A DNA stretch of 39,505 nt from Clostridiales bacterium (GTDB lineage Bacteria; Bacillota; Clostridia; Lachnospirales; WQUN01), in contig JAISZB010000024.1 in assembly GCA_031269465.1 (NCBI GenBank), positions 1 through 39,505 on the forward strand, in the 5' to 3' direction. Every line of letters starts with the position of its first letter. The stretch's first letter is position 1. The position numbers were made by a program, and so were the translations under genes. Shown here in pieces: positions 15,651-23,946 of the stretch. A model generated the notes under the pieces. The model was not told where the DNA came from. It made no database searches and saw only the letters and a program-made list of their open reading frames with translations.

Positions 15651-17360
15651 TTATAATGAAACAGATTTTACACGGCATGTTTTTTTATGAAACACAATGC
15701 CGTAGGCATAAACAGGCACACCCAAAGCATCAAATTCTGAGAGGTATTTCTTCCCCGCTACCTGCTTGACGGACTCATCCAATAGCGCTTCAATGCCGTC
15801 AGCGCAAGATGCATATTTGTATTCCATCAATACGCCGTGGAAACCTTCCTTCAAAGGAAACAAAGCAATGTCGAAACGTCCCTCGCCTGACTCCCTATTT
15901 GAGCGCACTGCATACCCCTCATAGCAGAAAGCTGTTAGCGCAAGCATGAAGCCATGATAGAAAGATTCATTGCCGTCATAGAAGCTGCCAGATACAAGCA
16001 GATATTTGTTAAGAAGAGCTTCCAGCTCATCTGCTTGTCCGCTTGTCATAGCAACAGATATATCCCTTACCAAATCTCCTAAGTCCAGATCATTAAGCCA
16101 TTGGGCAATTAAGTCGAGGAAGCATCCTCTGATCTCATGATTTGGTATGGAAACAACTGAATAAAACCCGTTCCTGCCCAATGATGATGCACTGGATGAG
16201 GTCTTCAGATACCCAGATGCCGCTAGCAGAGAATACAGAGACGAGGGGTTTTTGAATACATCTTTGAATGTGATGAAGACAGAGGTGTACTTGGTCAATG
16301 ATCCTCCTGACATCAACGTATCAAGTTCATCCAAAGTCCTCCTAGAAGAATATTTCAAGAGAGAGCCGATCAAGGCGTTTTCGCTGGTGTTGGCCCAATA
16401 TGGCGCCAATTTCCTATTTTTGAGGAAATTCATGATGCTCCATGGATTGTATATCTGTATGCCTCCAAAGTTATATCCGTTGTACCAGCTTCTTATTTCG
16501 CTCATCTGTTCATAGACCCCAAATTCCTTCGCTGCTGCGCAGACTTCTGAATCGGTGAAGCCGAAGGAGGATGCAAATAATTCGCTGAAAGTATCGCAGA
16601 CAGTAACATTATTCAATTCGCTAAAAATGCTTTCCTTAGCAATGCGGAGTATTCCCGTCAAACATGCGAATTGAAGCGATTCATTGCCTTTGAGCGCTTC
16701 AGTCAGGAAGCTTCTCATAAAATTGACTGCCTCGTCATAATACCCGCAATTTGTTGCTGCGATAAGAGGAGTATCGTACTCATCTATAAGAACAACTGCC
16801 CGTTTTCCGTAATAGCGGTGAAGCCATTTAGATAAATTTTTCAGGCTAGACTCTAATTGGGATTGTACCGCATTCATGCTGAATACGGCAGAGAACATCT
16901 CCTGCTCTGTCGCATTCAATATGCCTTCAGTGAGCAGAAAATCATAATTGCTGTATGCCTCGTACATCACAACAGCTATTTTATCCAGCATATCCTCTTT
17001 GTTTGTCTTTCCGGCGTCTTTTAGGGTGATAAAAATGACAGGATACTGCCCTTGATGAGGCCTCACCGCCTCATTGCCCCAGATCTTGAGTTTGTGGAAC
17101 AGCCTGCCCTTGCTTTCAGAATCCTTGGCGTTTGAAAAAAAATCCCTCAACATCTTCATATTCATCGTTTTTCCAAAACGCCTAGGCCTGGTGATCAAAT
17201 ATACATCAGCTGTATCGATGAATGATCCTATCATCTCCGTTTTGTCAATGTAGGCATACCCTTCCGACAGCAAGCGGCTGAACTCATCTGTGCCCAAAGT
17301 TACCTTCCTATTCATTGTGACAATAGCCGCATATGCACTGCTGGCAACGGCGTCCTCCAA
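15651..17360 (-). CDS. AAA-ATPase-like protein with PD-(D/E)XK nuclease domain (DUF1703)
   Basis: This 569-residue protein belongs to a family abundant in Clostridia and Bacteroidetes. The N-terminal AAA-ATPase-like part has YAYIDKTEMIGSFID, then the P-loop variant RPRRFGKTMNMKML (about 58-71), then VVLIDEYDTPLIAA (about 191-204, Walker B). The C-terminal DUF1703 domain has GEGRFDIALFPLKEG and GVLMEYKYA, giving the D...ExK nuclease motif. The function is unproven; roles in DNA processing or defence are proposed by context only. The start is uncertain: TTG 17360 and ATG 17315 both lack a good ribosome site. It is monocistronic between palindromic repeats and AT-rich spacer. Confidence 0.85.
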   Translation of the reverse strand: MEDAVASSAYAAIVTMNRKVTLGTDEFSRLLSEGYAYIDKTEMIGSFIDTADVYLITRPRRFGKTMNMKMLRDFFSNAKDSESKGRLFHKLKIWGNEAVRPHQGQYPVIFITLKDAGKTNKEDMLDKIAVVMYEAYSNYDFLLTEGILNATEQEMFSAVFSMNAVQSQLESSLKNLSKWLHRYYGKRAVVLIDEYDTPLIAATNCGYYDEAVNFMRSFLTEALKGNESLQFACLTGILRIAKESIFSELNNVTVCDTFSELFASSFGFTDSEVCAAAKEFGVYEQMSEIRSWYNGYNFGGIQIYNPWSIMNFLKNRKLAPYWANTSENALIGSLLKYSSRRTLDELDTLMSGGSLTKYTSVFITFKDVFKNPSSLYSLLAASGYLKTSSSASSLGRNGFYSVVSIPNHEIRGCFLDLIAQWLNDLDLGDLVRDISVAMTSGQADELEALLNKYLLVSGSFYDGNESFYHGFMLALTAFCYEGYAVRSNRESGEGRFDIALFPLKEGFHGVLMEYKYASCADGIEALLDESVKQVAGKKYLSEFDALGVPVYAYGIVFHKKTCRVKSVSL

Positions 17361-18038
17361 TCGTCTAAAAAAGCTTATGAAGCATTTCTATTTTTTAACT
17401 AATATGCAGCCTAGTATTCTACTCGCTTAACCGTCTCTATATTCTCAAAGCTAATTGCTTGGATTTAGGCACTGTCTTTTATCGCTAAATATGCAGTCAT
17501 CAAAGCACCTCGTCCGCATCATTATACTATAGGCCTCTAGAAATCGCAAGAAATAAGGCGTTAGGGCGTTAGAGACAGAGAATGCTTTAAACATTCGGTT
17601 ACTTGCGTTATAAAACTGAAGAACCTACATAAATGATTATTGCAAATATCCAGTATTCTCTCATACTCGAAAAAGTTATGAGAATCAATCGCTATTTATA
17701 AATGTAAATTATCTCGGCTTGTAATTATTAGCATAAATTTGGCCGGTCTTCATGTTACAAAAATGTCATGAAAAGCTGTATGATATCATGGTATAATAAT
17801 TAAGTAACAGTCATTATTTTTTAACAACTTAAAATATCCAATGAAAAAACGTTTTTGTTTAATTCCTATTTTCTTCATAAAGAGTTCATTTAGAAATTTT
17901 ATCTCTAAACACGTTTTTGCATCTATGTTATTAGTATTAAGTCTCACTTATAAAACCAATCTTATTTTAGATCATTAATGAAAGCATCATATTTGTGTTG
18001 CAATAAAAATATATTTGTTATGAAGGGAGAAAATAATA
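17361..18038. other. AT-rich spacer
   Basis: No reading frame of note. A weak promoter-like pair (TTGTGT near 17993 and TGTTAT 17 nt on) precedes the yaiI homologue. Nothing else was recognised. Confidence 0.45.
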
Positions 18039-18482
18039 ATGACCATTTACATAGATGCCGACGGGTGTCCCGTCGTTGACATAACTATAAAAATAGCTAA
18101 TATGTACAACATAGACTGTGTCATATACTGCGATACTTCGCATTTCTTCGATCGCGACGGCGCTGAGACGGTTACAGTCTCAAAGGGCGCTGACAGCGTA
18201 GATTTTGCGATAGTGAACCGAGTCCACCCTGGAGACATAGTAGTAACTCAGGATTACGGACTTGCAGCCATGTGCATCGTGAGAATGGCTGCAACCATAT
18301 CTCAAAATGGATTGATCTACGATGAGACCAATATTGACCATCTTCTGCTAAGAAGATACGCCGCGAAAAAGATACGCCTGTCTGGGGGGCGCTTCAATGG
18401 GTCGGCCAAACGGACAAATGACCAGGACAAAGCTTTTGAATACACGCTGATGAAGCTTTTGGAAGATAAAATAAATGCATAG
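18039..18482 (+). CDS. YaiI/YqxD family protein (UPF0178, DUF188)
   Basis: This 147-residue protein matches the conserved DUF188 family throughout: IYIDADGCPVVD at the N-terminus with the Asp pair, GADSVDFAIVNRVHPGDIVVTQDYGLAAM in the middle, and SGGRFNGSAKRTNDQDKAFEYTL at the C-terminus. The fold is PIN-like, suggesting nuclease activity, but no function is established. The start at ATG 18039 follows GAAGGGAG. A strong inverted repeat follows 25 bp after the stop. Confidence 0.9.
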   Translation: MTIYIDADGCPVVDITIKIANMYNIDCVIYCDTSHFFDRDGAETVTVSKGADSVDFAIVNRVHPGDIVVTQDYGLAAMCIVRMAATISQNGLIYDETNIDHLLLRRYAAKKIRLSGGRFNGSAKRTNDQDKAFEYTLMKLLEDKINA

Positions 18483-18507
18483 ACATACTGATATGCATCA
18501 GATAGTA

Positions 18508-18565
18508 CAGATTTTTCAGATTGATTATCCGCTATTCAAGACGTCTAATCAATCTGAAAAATCTG
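18508..18565. repeat. Perfect 20-bp inverted repeat after the yaiI homologue
   Basis: CAGATTTTTCAGATTGATTA (18508-18527) pairs perfectly with 18546-18565 across an 18-nt loop. It contains the GATTGATTA core of the palindromic element family and is preceded by CTGATATGCATCAGATAG. It may work as a bidirectional terminator. Confidence 0.8.
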
Positions 18566-18690
18566 CACTTTACGCCTATAATCTCTTTTATTCAGATTAA
18601 AATAGTCAAGAGTTCTATTCTATCCATCAGCTTCATGTTTTTGAGGGGTTGCTGAGTTTAAAACCAATAGTTTTATTCCTAAAGTTGCAT

Positions 18691-18732
18691 CTTATTTTGA
18701 GGATTGACTGTACAGTCAATCTCCAAAATAAG
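18691..18732. repeat. Palindromic interspersed element, compact form
   Basis: CTTATTTTGAGGATTGACTG (18691-18710) and 18713-18732 pair with two mismatches around a 2-nt centre, giving a near-continuous 42-bp palindrome. The flank GAGCATTTGAGC matches the copy at 3774-3852. It lies just past the end of the metallophosphoesterase gene. Confidence 0.75.
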
Positions 18733-18764
18733 AGCATTTGAGCAAATCTGTATGAATATAGGCT

Positions 18765-19781
18765 TCAATAAGGGTATACAAACTTCTCAGCGGCAAGACT
18801 CCATATTTGATTATCAACCGGCCACGAAGAGCAACCAAGTTCCGAAGCCGTCTGCTTCAAAAACCTTAAGAAAACTCCTACCACATCCTCTCCTGTTTGA
18901 ATTTCTCTAATCACCAAGTTGCTCCAATGAGGAGCCTCTTTGTACAATCCAGACTTCTTCAATTGAACGCACGCTTTTTCTATATCGTATTTTATTCTCC
19001 TTGCCACTGGGAAAACCCCTTTTGCTCCTACTCTGATTAGAGAGTAATGAGCCCTTGGATCCATATTCAGGGAAACTCCGCATGAGCCGGGGTTTACATG
19101 AACAGCATCATTGAAAACAAGCATCCATGGCAGGTGATTATGTCCAAAGGCGTTTATTCCTGGAGGGTATTCAGATAGCTTTCGCACTGAGCCTGGATCG
19201 CACAGGATCTTTCTTCGCGTTTCAAAGAACAACTCAATCTCTCTAGCCGGTCTGGTCTTCATTCGCTTTAGAAAGTCTATGGAGTGCAGAAGCTCGAATC
19301 TAGGCTGTCCTGATATGAAAAATTCTGAAGAATGCTCCAACTTGATTTCAAAGTGCTCGGTTTTATGCAACTTGGCAGTCGGGAGAGTTTCTAAGAAATT
19401 TAGATTCTCCAGCGATAACTCTTTGAAGTTCCAATAAATAGGAGCATATTGCTCATAGTTCCATTTGGATTGGTCTTCCAACCTTATTCCCAGCATGTAG
19501 TCTTCTTTATTCCCTCTTATCATTGTGACATTGGGAAGAGATCTTATTGTCTCTACGACATCATTCGGCCATGGAAAGTCTTGAATATAGTCTCCTAAGA
19601 AAAAATATCCGTCAACGCCCCATAAGGCGGCATCATCCAGCACAGCTTTCAGAGCCACGAGATTCCCGTGTATGTCGGATATGAGAGCATAGGTGGCCTT
19701 AAAGCCGTCTGAATAGCGCAATTGAATCATCCTTTCGCACCCGAAATGGCTCCTAGAAGAAACTTCACACTCAAGCATCAC
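18765..19781 (-). CDS. Calcineurin-like metallophosphoesterase
   Basis: This 338-residue protein has the metal-binding motifs in order: SDIHGN (about residues 34-39), GDYIQD (about 62-67), RGNKED (about 88-93, a GNHE variant with Lys for His), and FGHNHLPW (about 216-223). It therefore belongs to the calcineurin-like phosphoesterase superfamily, nearest to the YfcE/serine-threonine phosphatase-like type, with an added about 90-residue C-terminal extension. The substrate is unknown. The start is uncertain: GTG 19781 has no ribosome site and ATG 19730 is an alternative directly after AAAGG. It is flanked by palindromic elements on both sides. Confidence 0.8.
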   Translation of the reverse strand: MMLECEVSSRSHFGCERMIQLRYSDGFKATYALISDIHGNLVALKAVLDDAALWGVDGYFFLGDYIQDFPWPNDVVETIRSLPNVTMIRGNKEDYMLGIRLEDQSKWNYEQYAPIYWNFKELSLENLNFLETLPTAKLHKTEHFEIKLEHSSEFFISGQPRFELLHSIDFLKRMKTRPAREIELFFETRRKILCDPGSVRKLSEYPPGINAFGHNHLPWMLVFNDAVHVNPGSCGVSLNMDPRAHYSLIRVGAKGVFPVARRIKYDIEKACVQLKKSGLYKEAPHWSNLVIREIQTGEDVVGVFLRFLKQTASELGCSSWPVDNQIWSLAAEKFVYPY

Positions 19782-19854
19782 ATCAGGAAGTTTAGCTTAA
19801 TATAAGAATTTCCTCCACAAATGGCATGGTCTGCTGCTTTCCTATTGCATTGAC

Positions 19855-19995
19855 AACTATACTGATTTTCATAGTAAACTGCCTTTTTTAGAGCTTGATT
19901 ATACAGCAAGCGCGATTGATATCAGCATTTCGCACCGCTCAATGAATCAATCTCCAAAAAATGAATATTTGGTGAAAATCGGTATATTATTATAT
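19855..19995. repeat. Palindromic interspersed element, full copy
   Basis: The outer flank TATACTGATTTTCATAGTAAA on the left pairs with TTTGGTGAAAATCGGTATA on the right. The arms CCTTTTTTAGAGCTTGATTATA and GAATCAATCTCCAAAAAATG pair imperfectly. The centre GCGCGATTGATATCAGCATTTC followed by GCACC is almost identical to the centre at 28506-28612. It lies upstream of the metallophosphoesterase gene. Confidence 0.75.
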
Positions 19996-20142
19996 GCCGA
20001 TTTTCGTACCCTTGTTCTGCTTAAATGCATTAAGGACGCATGCAAAGATATCTTTAGCTGGTTCCATCAAATAAACAGCCTTTAAAGCTGCTTGTAAAAA
20101 CTGAATTGCCATATGGATTTCGGAAGCATCCTGAGACTTGAT
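19990..20142 (-). CDS. Possible small protein with ideal Shine-Dalgarno but ATC in place of a start
   Basis: GGAGGTGATT (20147-20156), a full match to the 16S 3' end, is followed after four nt by an ATC codon opening a 50-codon frame. The frame reads SQDASEIHMAIQFLQAALKAV and continues to VYLMEPAKDIFACVLNAFKQ, which looks like an amphipathic helix. No ATG, GTG or TTG is in place, so either a start was lost by mutation or initiation is non-canonical. The C-terminus ends inside a palindromic element. The family was not recognised. Confidence 0.3.
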   Translation of the reverse strand: MKSQDASEIHMAIQFLQAALKAVYLMEPAKDIFACVLNAFKQNKGTKIGI

Positions 20143-20216
20143 TTTTAATCACCTCCCCTAACCTTCTCTATTCCATTATCGACCGGATCATCAGTTTTTT
20201 CATTCTCTCGGGATTG

Positions 20217-20259
20217 ATCAAAGGAGAGGCCGGCAAGCCATGCCAGCCTCTCCTTTGAT
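20217..20259 (-). promoter_or_regulatory. Strong stem-loop holding a 7-codon ORF
   Basis: ATCAAAGGAGAGGC with CGGCA (20217-20235) pairs with 20241-20259 at 18 of 19 positions across a 5-nt loop. On the minus strand GGAGAGG lies in the 5' arm, an ATG at the loop (20241) opens MACRPLL, and the stop lies in the 3' arm. There is no T-tract on either side. It could be an attenuator leader for the small frames that follow, or a relic terminator. Confidence 0.45.
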
Positions 20260-20360
20260 GTTTGCTTAATTTTAGAAGAGTTGAGCTGATTAGAATTATA
20301 CTGCAAAGCTATTAATTGATCAACTTCATTCTGAAATAGATTTTAACTGATTTGCGGTGA

Positions 20361-20379
20361 ATGTTCCTTTTTGGAACAT
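20361..20379. repeat. Short palindrome, collapsed element copy
   Basis: ATGTTCC and GGAACAT flank a T5 loop. The preceding CTGATTTGCGGTGA matches a flank of the palindromic element family, so this may be a copy with its centre deleted. Confidence 0.5.
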
Positions 20380-20399
20380 AGATAAAGGCCTCATTTATT

Positions 20400-21306
20400 T
20401 TGGAGGAAGGCGGCTGGAGAAAGGAGAGCATTGGCATCGCCGCCATCTCGCATTTGATTCATCTCGCAAACCCGGCGGAAACGATAAGGTTTCATCTGGA
20501 GCGAATAGATTAATTTGATTTGGCGAAGTTATTGAGATTTTTTGGTATGGGGGGATGCTATCAAGCTCGAAAACAAGCAGTTTCATATACAAATCTGTAT
20601 ATATGCTGCGATCATCAGTACCGATTTCTAGAACTCTCGCCGCAGTCCGCTCTTTTTTGAGGAGGCTAATAATGGGGGCTTATCTATCCTGAATTGCAAA
20701 TTGACCTTAAACGCACTGCGAGCCTTCATGCGTAGGAAAGTCCGACTGCGCTCGAAATTTACGCGGGCAACCGAAAATCCTCCACAATATGGGTGAATGC
20801 CTCCGACGCAACCAGCGTTGGCAGGGAGACCGCTTTATATCTGCGAAACCTGATCGACGGCGCCGAGAACAGGCGCAGGACTGAAATCCTTAACCGAATG
20901 TGCCAGAAAGTCGGACGTCAAACTGGCGCCGCGAAGATAGCGCAAAGTTCACCCATATCTCCTGAAAAACTCAAGCATAGAGCTCGCAAGCCAGGTCGGC
21001 AGATGGTCGAGATATGCGTCAAGCCGAGAAATAAGCGTCGAGACGGAGATGGTATTTGTTCTGGAAACTGCGAAAACGCCATCGAAACCTACCGCCTGCG
21101 GCAAGAGGATGTTGCTGGCGCCCGGTGAAATTTTATCGGCTTTCCCAGCCACTATTGCTTTTCCTGTCCCAAAGCGCTACAATCCCTGTGATGGCAATCG
21201 TTTTTTGGCTGTCGCGACGTGCTGCGGCGCAGAACGGCAAGCAATCCGAAACGGTACATTTGCAGGAGCGCATTTTGTATATATAACGGAGGTGCGCATT
21301 TTTTAG
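20400..21306. other. Region without recognisable gene, partly GC-rich
   Basis: From about 20700 the base composition and long overlapping frames on both strands suggest decayed coding DNA. No frame shows a known family. It directly precedes the hsdR remnant and may be the rest of the same restriction locus after heavy decay, which is inference only. Confidence 0.3.
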
Positions 21307-22292
21307 ATGAGATTCGACGTGATACAGGAGGGCTTTATTCTTGATGTGCTGAGGTTCTATACGCCGATAAAGAGCTTCTATCGCCAAAACCGTGTCCTGC
21401 GGATCCGCAGGTTGATAAGAAAAAGGCGTAGAAGAAGCTCCGCAAATATGTTGAGAGCTAAGAATATCTGATAAATACGAAAGCAAATATTATGGTTGAG
21501 CATTTTCACGAGCAGGTTATCGCGAAAGGCAAAGTCGGCTGCAAAGCTCGCTCAATGGTCGTCACAAGCAGTAATCTGCGGTCGATTAAACCTTAAAGTC
21601 GCGGAACTCGATAAGCCCGATCCGATATTGGACGAGTGTGCCAACCTGTATAAAGAGCTTGAGATAGACGCTCAAATCTCGTTTAGGTCCTCAGCAAAAG
21701 GGCTTGTTCGCACATACTGATTTTTAGGAGCAATCCTGCCATACGGGAATCCTGAATGGGAAAAGCTCTCTATCTTTATGAACTTACTCCTGCCTAAGAA
21801 CCTGTTAAGGATCTATTATCGACATATTAAGTTAAATAATATAATAATATCTTCTCGCCAAAATCCGATAAAAACGGGTCTTTAATCTTAAGCGGGGTTA
21901 ACTCAGCGTCCATTTCATTATAAGTGGATTTCACAACAAGTGGAATAGGAGGCGAACCAGAACTAGATCTGCTATCAAACATATTGAGTCCATCTAATGA
22001 CCATTTCGGAAATATCGTCCGAAAGGATGCGGACAATGTTCTCAGACAAATTGCCTTGATATCCGATATGGTATCAAAGGACCAGACATATCTGAACGCA
22101 ATGCGTAACGTTGATAAGCAAGAAGCCCGAACAGAAAGCAACCGGGTTTTGCAATCCGTGATTTTCAGCATTATGGCTGACAATATGGAGCTGTTCAAGC
22201 AGTACAACGATAATCCGGCATTTAAGATGCGGCTGTCCGACATGGTGTTCACTACAACCTATTCTCCCGAGTATTCCTCCGCAACTGCTTAA
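21307..22292 (+). pseudogene. hsdR: Type I restriction enzyme R subunit, decayed C-terminal part
   Basis: Five blocks in different frames follow the order of the HsdR C-terminal third: EGFILDVLRFYTPIKSFYR; KKLRKYVES, a stop, then IMVEHFHEQVIAKGKVG and ARSMVVTSS; DPILDECANLYKELEIDAQ and on to VRTY; FLGAILPYGNPEWEKLSIF; and, from 21924, GEPELDLLSNILS, NVDKQEA, ELFKQYNDNPAF and LSDMVFTTTY. Functional HsdR is about 1000 residues with an N-terminal nuclease and DEAD helicase; those parts are not seen here. At least two in-frame stops and three frameshifts break it. No hsdM or hsdS is present in the window. The system is dead at this site. Confidence 0.8.
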
Positions 22293-22374
22293 AGTCTCCG
22301 AGGAGTCAAAACAATATAAGACAAACGCGGAAGTTGAATAGGAGCAAATACAACCTTACAGAGGCGGTGAATCA

Positions 22375-22956
22375 ATGAAATGCATTTTGGTTGGCATACC
22401 AAACGCAGGAAAATCTACACTCGGCAGGCGAGCCGCTGACGAGTTGGGTCTGCCGTTTTATGATACAGACGAACTCGCAGTTGAGAGAATGAACCCTCAA
22501 AGTATATTCGATATGTTTCGCCCATCTTTTTTCCAGAGAGCGATTTATGAACAAGTAAATGCGCTAATTGAGCTTTCGCATACCGACGAGAGCGCAATTA
22601 TTGCTACAGGAGCGCCACTCCTGTCTGACGCAGGGTGTGCAGACATTTTGCCGAAGATCGGCGTGGTAATACACGTTAGGCGCAGCGTTGATTCCGCTCG
22701 CAACGACGCTATCCAACGCGGCGGATTAACTCTGGTCAGCGTAGGCGATGACGGCAACGCACTCAAGGGAAGTGAAATCAACTTGAGTGCAAGAGCGGTT
22801 GAGGAGTATGCGTCAGACCTGCCTCTGCTTGAGAAAATTTCTGATTTCACTCTCGATAACGATGGAGATATTAACAGCGGCACAGATAAATTGGTCGCGC
22901 TGATTAGGTCTATATGTAAAATGCAAAAAAGAGATGTTGAATATGAAGATATTTGA
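22375..22956 (+). CDS. Shikimate-kinase-like P-loop kinase
   Basis: This 193-residue protein has a Walker A loop GIPNAGKSTLG (about 7-17), then YDTDELAVERM matching the shikimate-binding Asp region of AroK. ATGAPLLSD stands where AroK has its GGG loop, and IQRGGLTLVSV resembles the lid. The glycine triplet is not conserved, so true shikimate kinase activity is uncertain; a related small-molecule kinase is possible. AGAGGCGGTGA before the ATG provides the ribosome site. It follows the hsdR remnant by about 80 bp and is not near other aromatic pathway genes, although the trp operon is 3.5 kb away. Confidence 0.6.
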   Translation: MKCILVGIPNAGKSTLGRRAADELGLPFYDTDELAVERMNPQSIFDMFRPSFFQRAIYEQVNALIELSHTDESAIIATGAPLLSDAGCADILPKIGVVIHVRRSVDSARNDAIQRGGLTLVSVGDDGNALKGSEINLSARAVEEYASDLPLLEKISDFTLDNDGDINSGTDKLVALIRSICKMQKRDVEYEDI

Positions 22957-23080
22957 AATGTACCGCGACGGGCGGTTAATTCGGTTTTATCTCTGCGAGG
23001 ACTCGTTATCTGACTTTTACTGTGGTGATTGGGACGACACCCCGAATGAAAGCAATGCGGGAACTGCATACGACGAGTGA
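22943..23080 (+). CDS. Small acidic protein of 45 residues, unrecognised
   Basis: An ATG 14 bp before the end of the kinase-like gene opens MKIFEMYRDGRLIRFYLCED, continuing to FYCGDWDDTPNESNAGTAYDE. The overlap suggests translational coupling. The C-terminus is rich in Asp and aromatic residues. I recall no defined family for it. Composition and position make it a plausible real gene, but the ribosome site is weak. Confidence 0.4.
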   Translation: MKIFEMYRDGRLIRFYLCEDSLSDFYCGDWDDTPNESNAGTAYDE

Positions 23081-23320
23081 GTCTGACAACGATATAACAG
23101 CGGAATCAATTGTGATATGCAAAAAGCTCGTTTCGCTTCGCTGCTCTTGATCAGTTTTATAATTATATCATGGAATCATAGTACAGGCAAATGTATTTCC
23201 ATTCAAAGGAAAGGTGAATATTCAATAGCTTGATTATGTTATTGAATGCATATATGCCTCTTGGGATGTCCCTATCAAATTCATCCGAGGATTAAGAAAT
23301 AAAAAATTGCAGAAATAAGG

Positions 23321-23540
23321 GGAACTGTTCCGACAACTCTATTTGCATTATTCACCAGTCAAAAGAGCATAAAATTCTTGCAGAAAAGTTCAAAATTGAA
23401 GAGAATATATTTTTAAATTTGCAAAACTTATCAATGAATTTATATAATTCTTAGATGATGTATATGTTTTAATAAATTAAATGATTAAAGACAAAATTAT
23501 TCAAAATGACAGTCACTTTGCAAACCGTCGGAATAGCTTT
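23321..23540 (-). repeat. MITE-like element, copy B, with 8-bp target duplication
   Basis: This 220-bp AT-rich element is the reverse complement of the type at 14457-14672. Ends GGAACTGTTCCGAC and GTCGGAATAGCTTT form imperfect terminal repeats, and perfect 8-bp direct repeats AAATAAGG flank it (23313-23320 and 23541-23548). IS1595-family elements are known to make 8-bp duplications, so an IS1595-type transposase could have moved it; that link is inference. Confidence 0.75.
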
Positions 23541-23548
23541 AAATAAGG

Positions 23549-23946
23549 TACCCAAATTATGGTTCTGTTGTATTATAATTTTAGATCTATTAATAGTAAG
23601 AAAAGGTTGATAGATTTATTTTAAGTTTATTTATCTAGTGCTGCAGCTCTTAATTGCGCAACATGCTTTTAGCCTGTAAAATGCTTAGTTATAGCCAAAT
23701 ATGACTGTAGCGCATTTAAGACTGTCTGCACTATGGTATTGGGATGTCACATCAAAGGATACAAAATAGCATTCAATATTAATTTCAAGAATCATTAGAG
23801 CTTCATTTAAAGAGCCTCCTTTACGCAATTAAAAGCAATGGATGCTTGAATTTCCGATGACTCCAAAGAGTATCCCAAGGCTCTAGAGTATAGCCATGCG
23901 TCATGAAGCTTTCTAAGCTCTGTCTTATATGAGGAAGTGGATATTT
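23549..23946. other. AT-rich spacer with a short dispersed match
   Basis: ATGCTTTTAGCCTGTAAAATGCTTAG (in pieces, about 23667-23693) matches the minus strand of about 346-376 beside the IS30 fragment almost base for base. It may be the end of a lost IS element. No gene is seen here. Confidence 0.4.

Noticed and set aside
20727..20750. TAGGAAAGTCCGACTGCGCTCG resembles the GGAAAGTCC signature of RNase P RNA
   Set aside because: The matching P4 partner and the rest of the conserved core (ACAGAA region) are not found within the following 400 nt, so the match is taken as chance.
21133..21486. 117-codon minus-strand open frame
   Set aside because: The opposite strand carries recognisable HsdR motifs across the same bases, so this frame is a shadow of a pseudogene.
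14457..23548. A composite transposon bounded by the two MITE copies
   Set aside because: Only copy B has a clear target duplication of its own, showing independent insertion; there is no duplication outside the pair to support movement as one unit.
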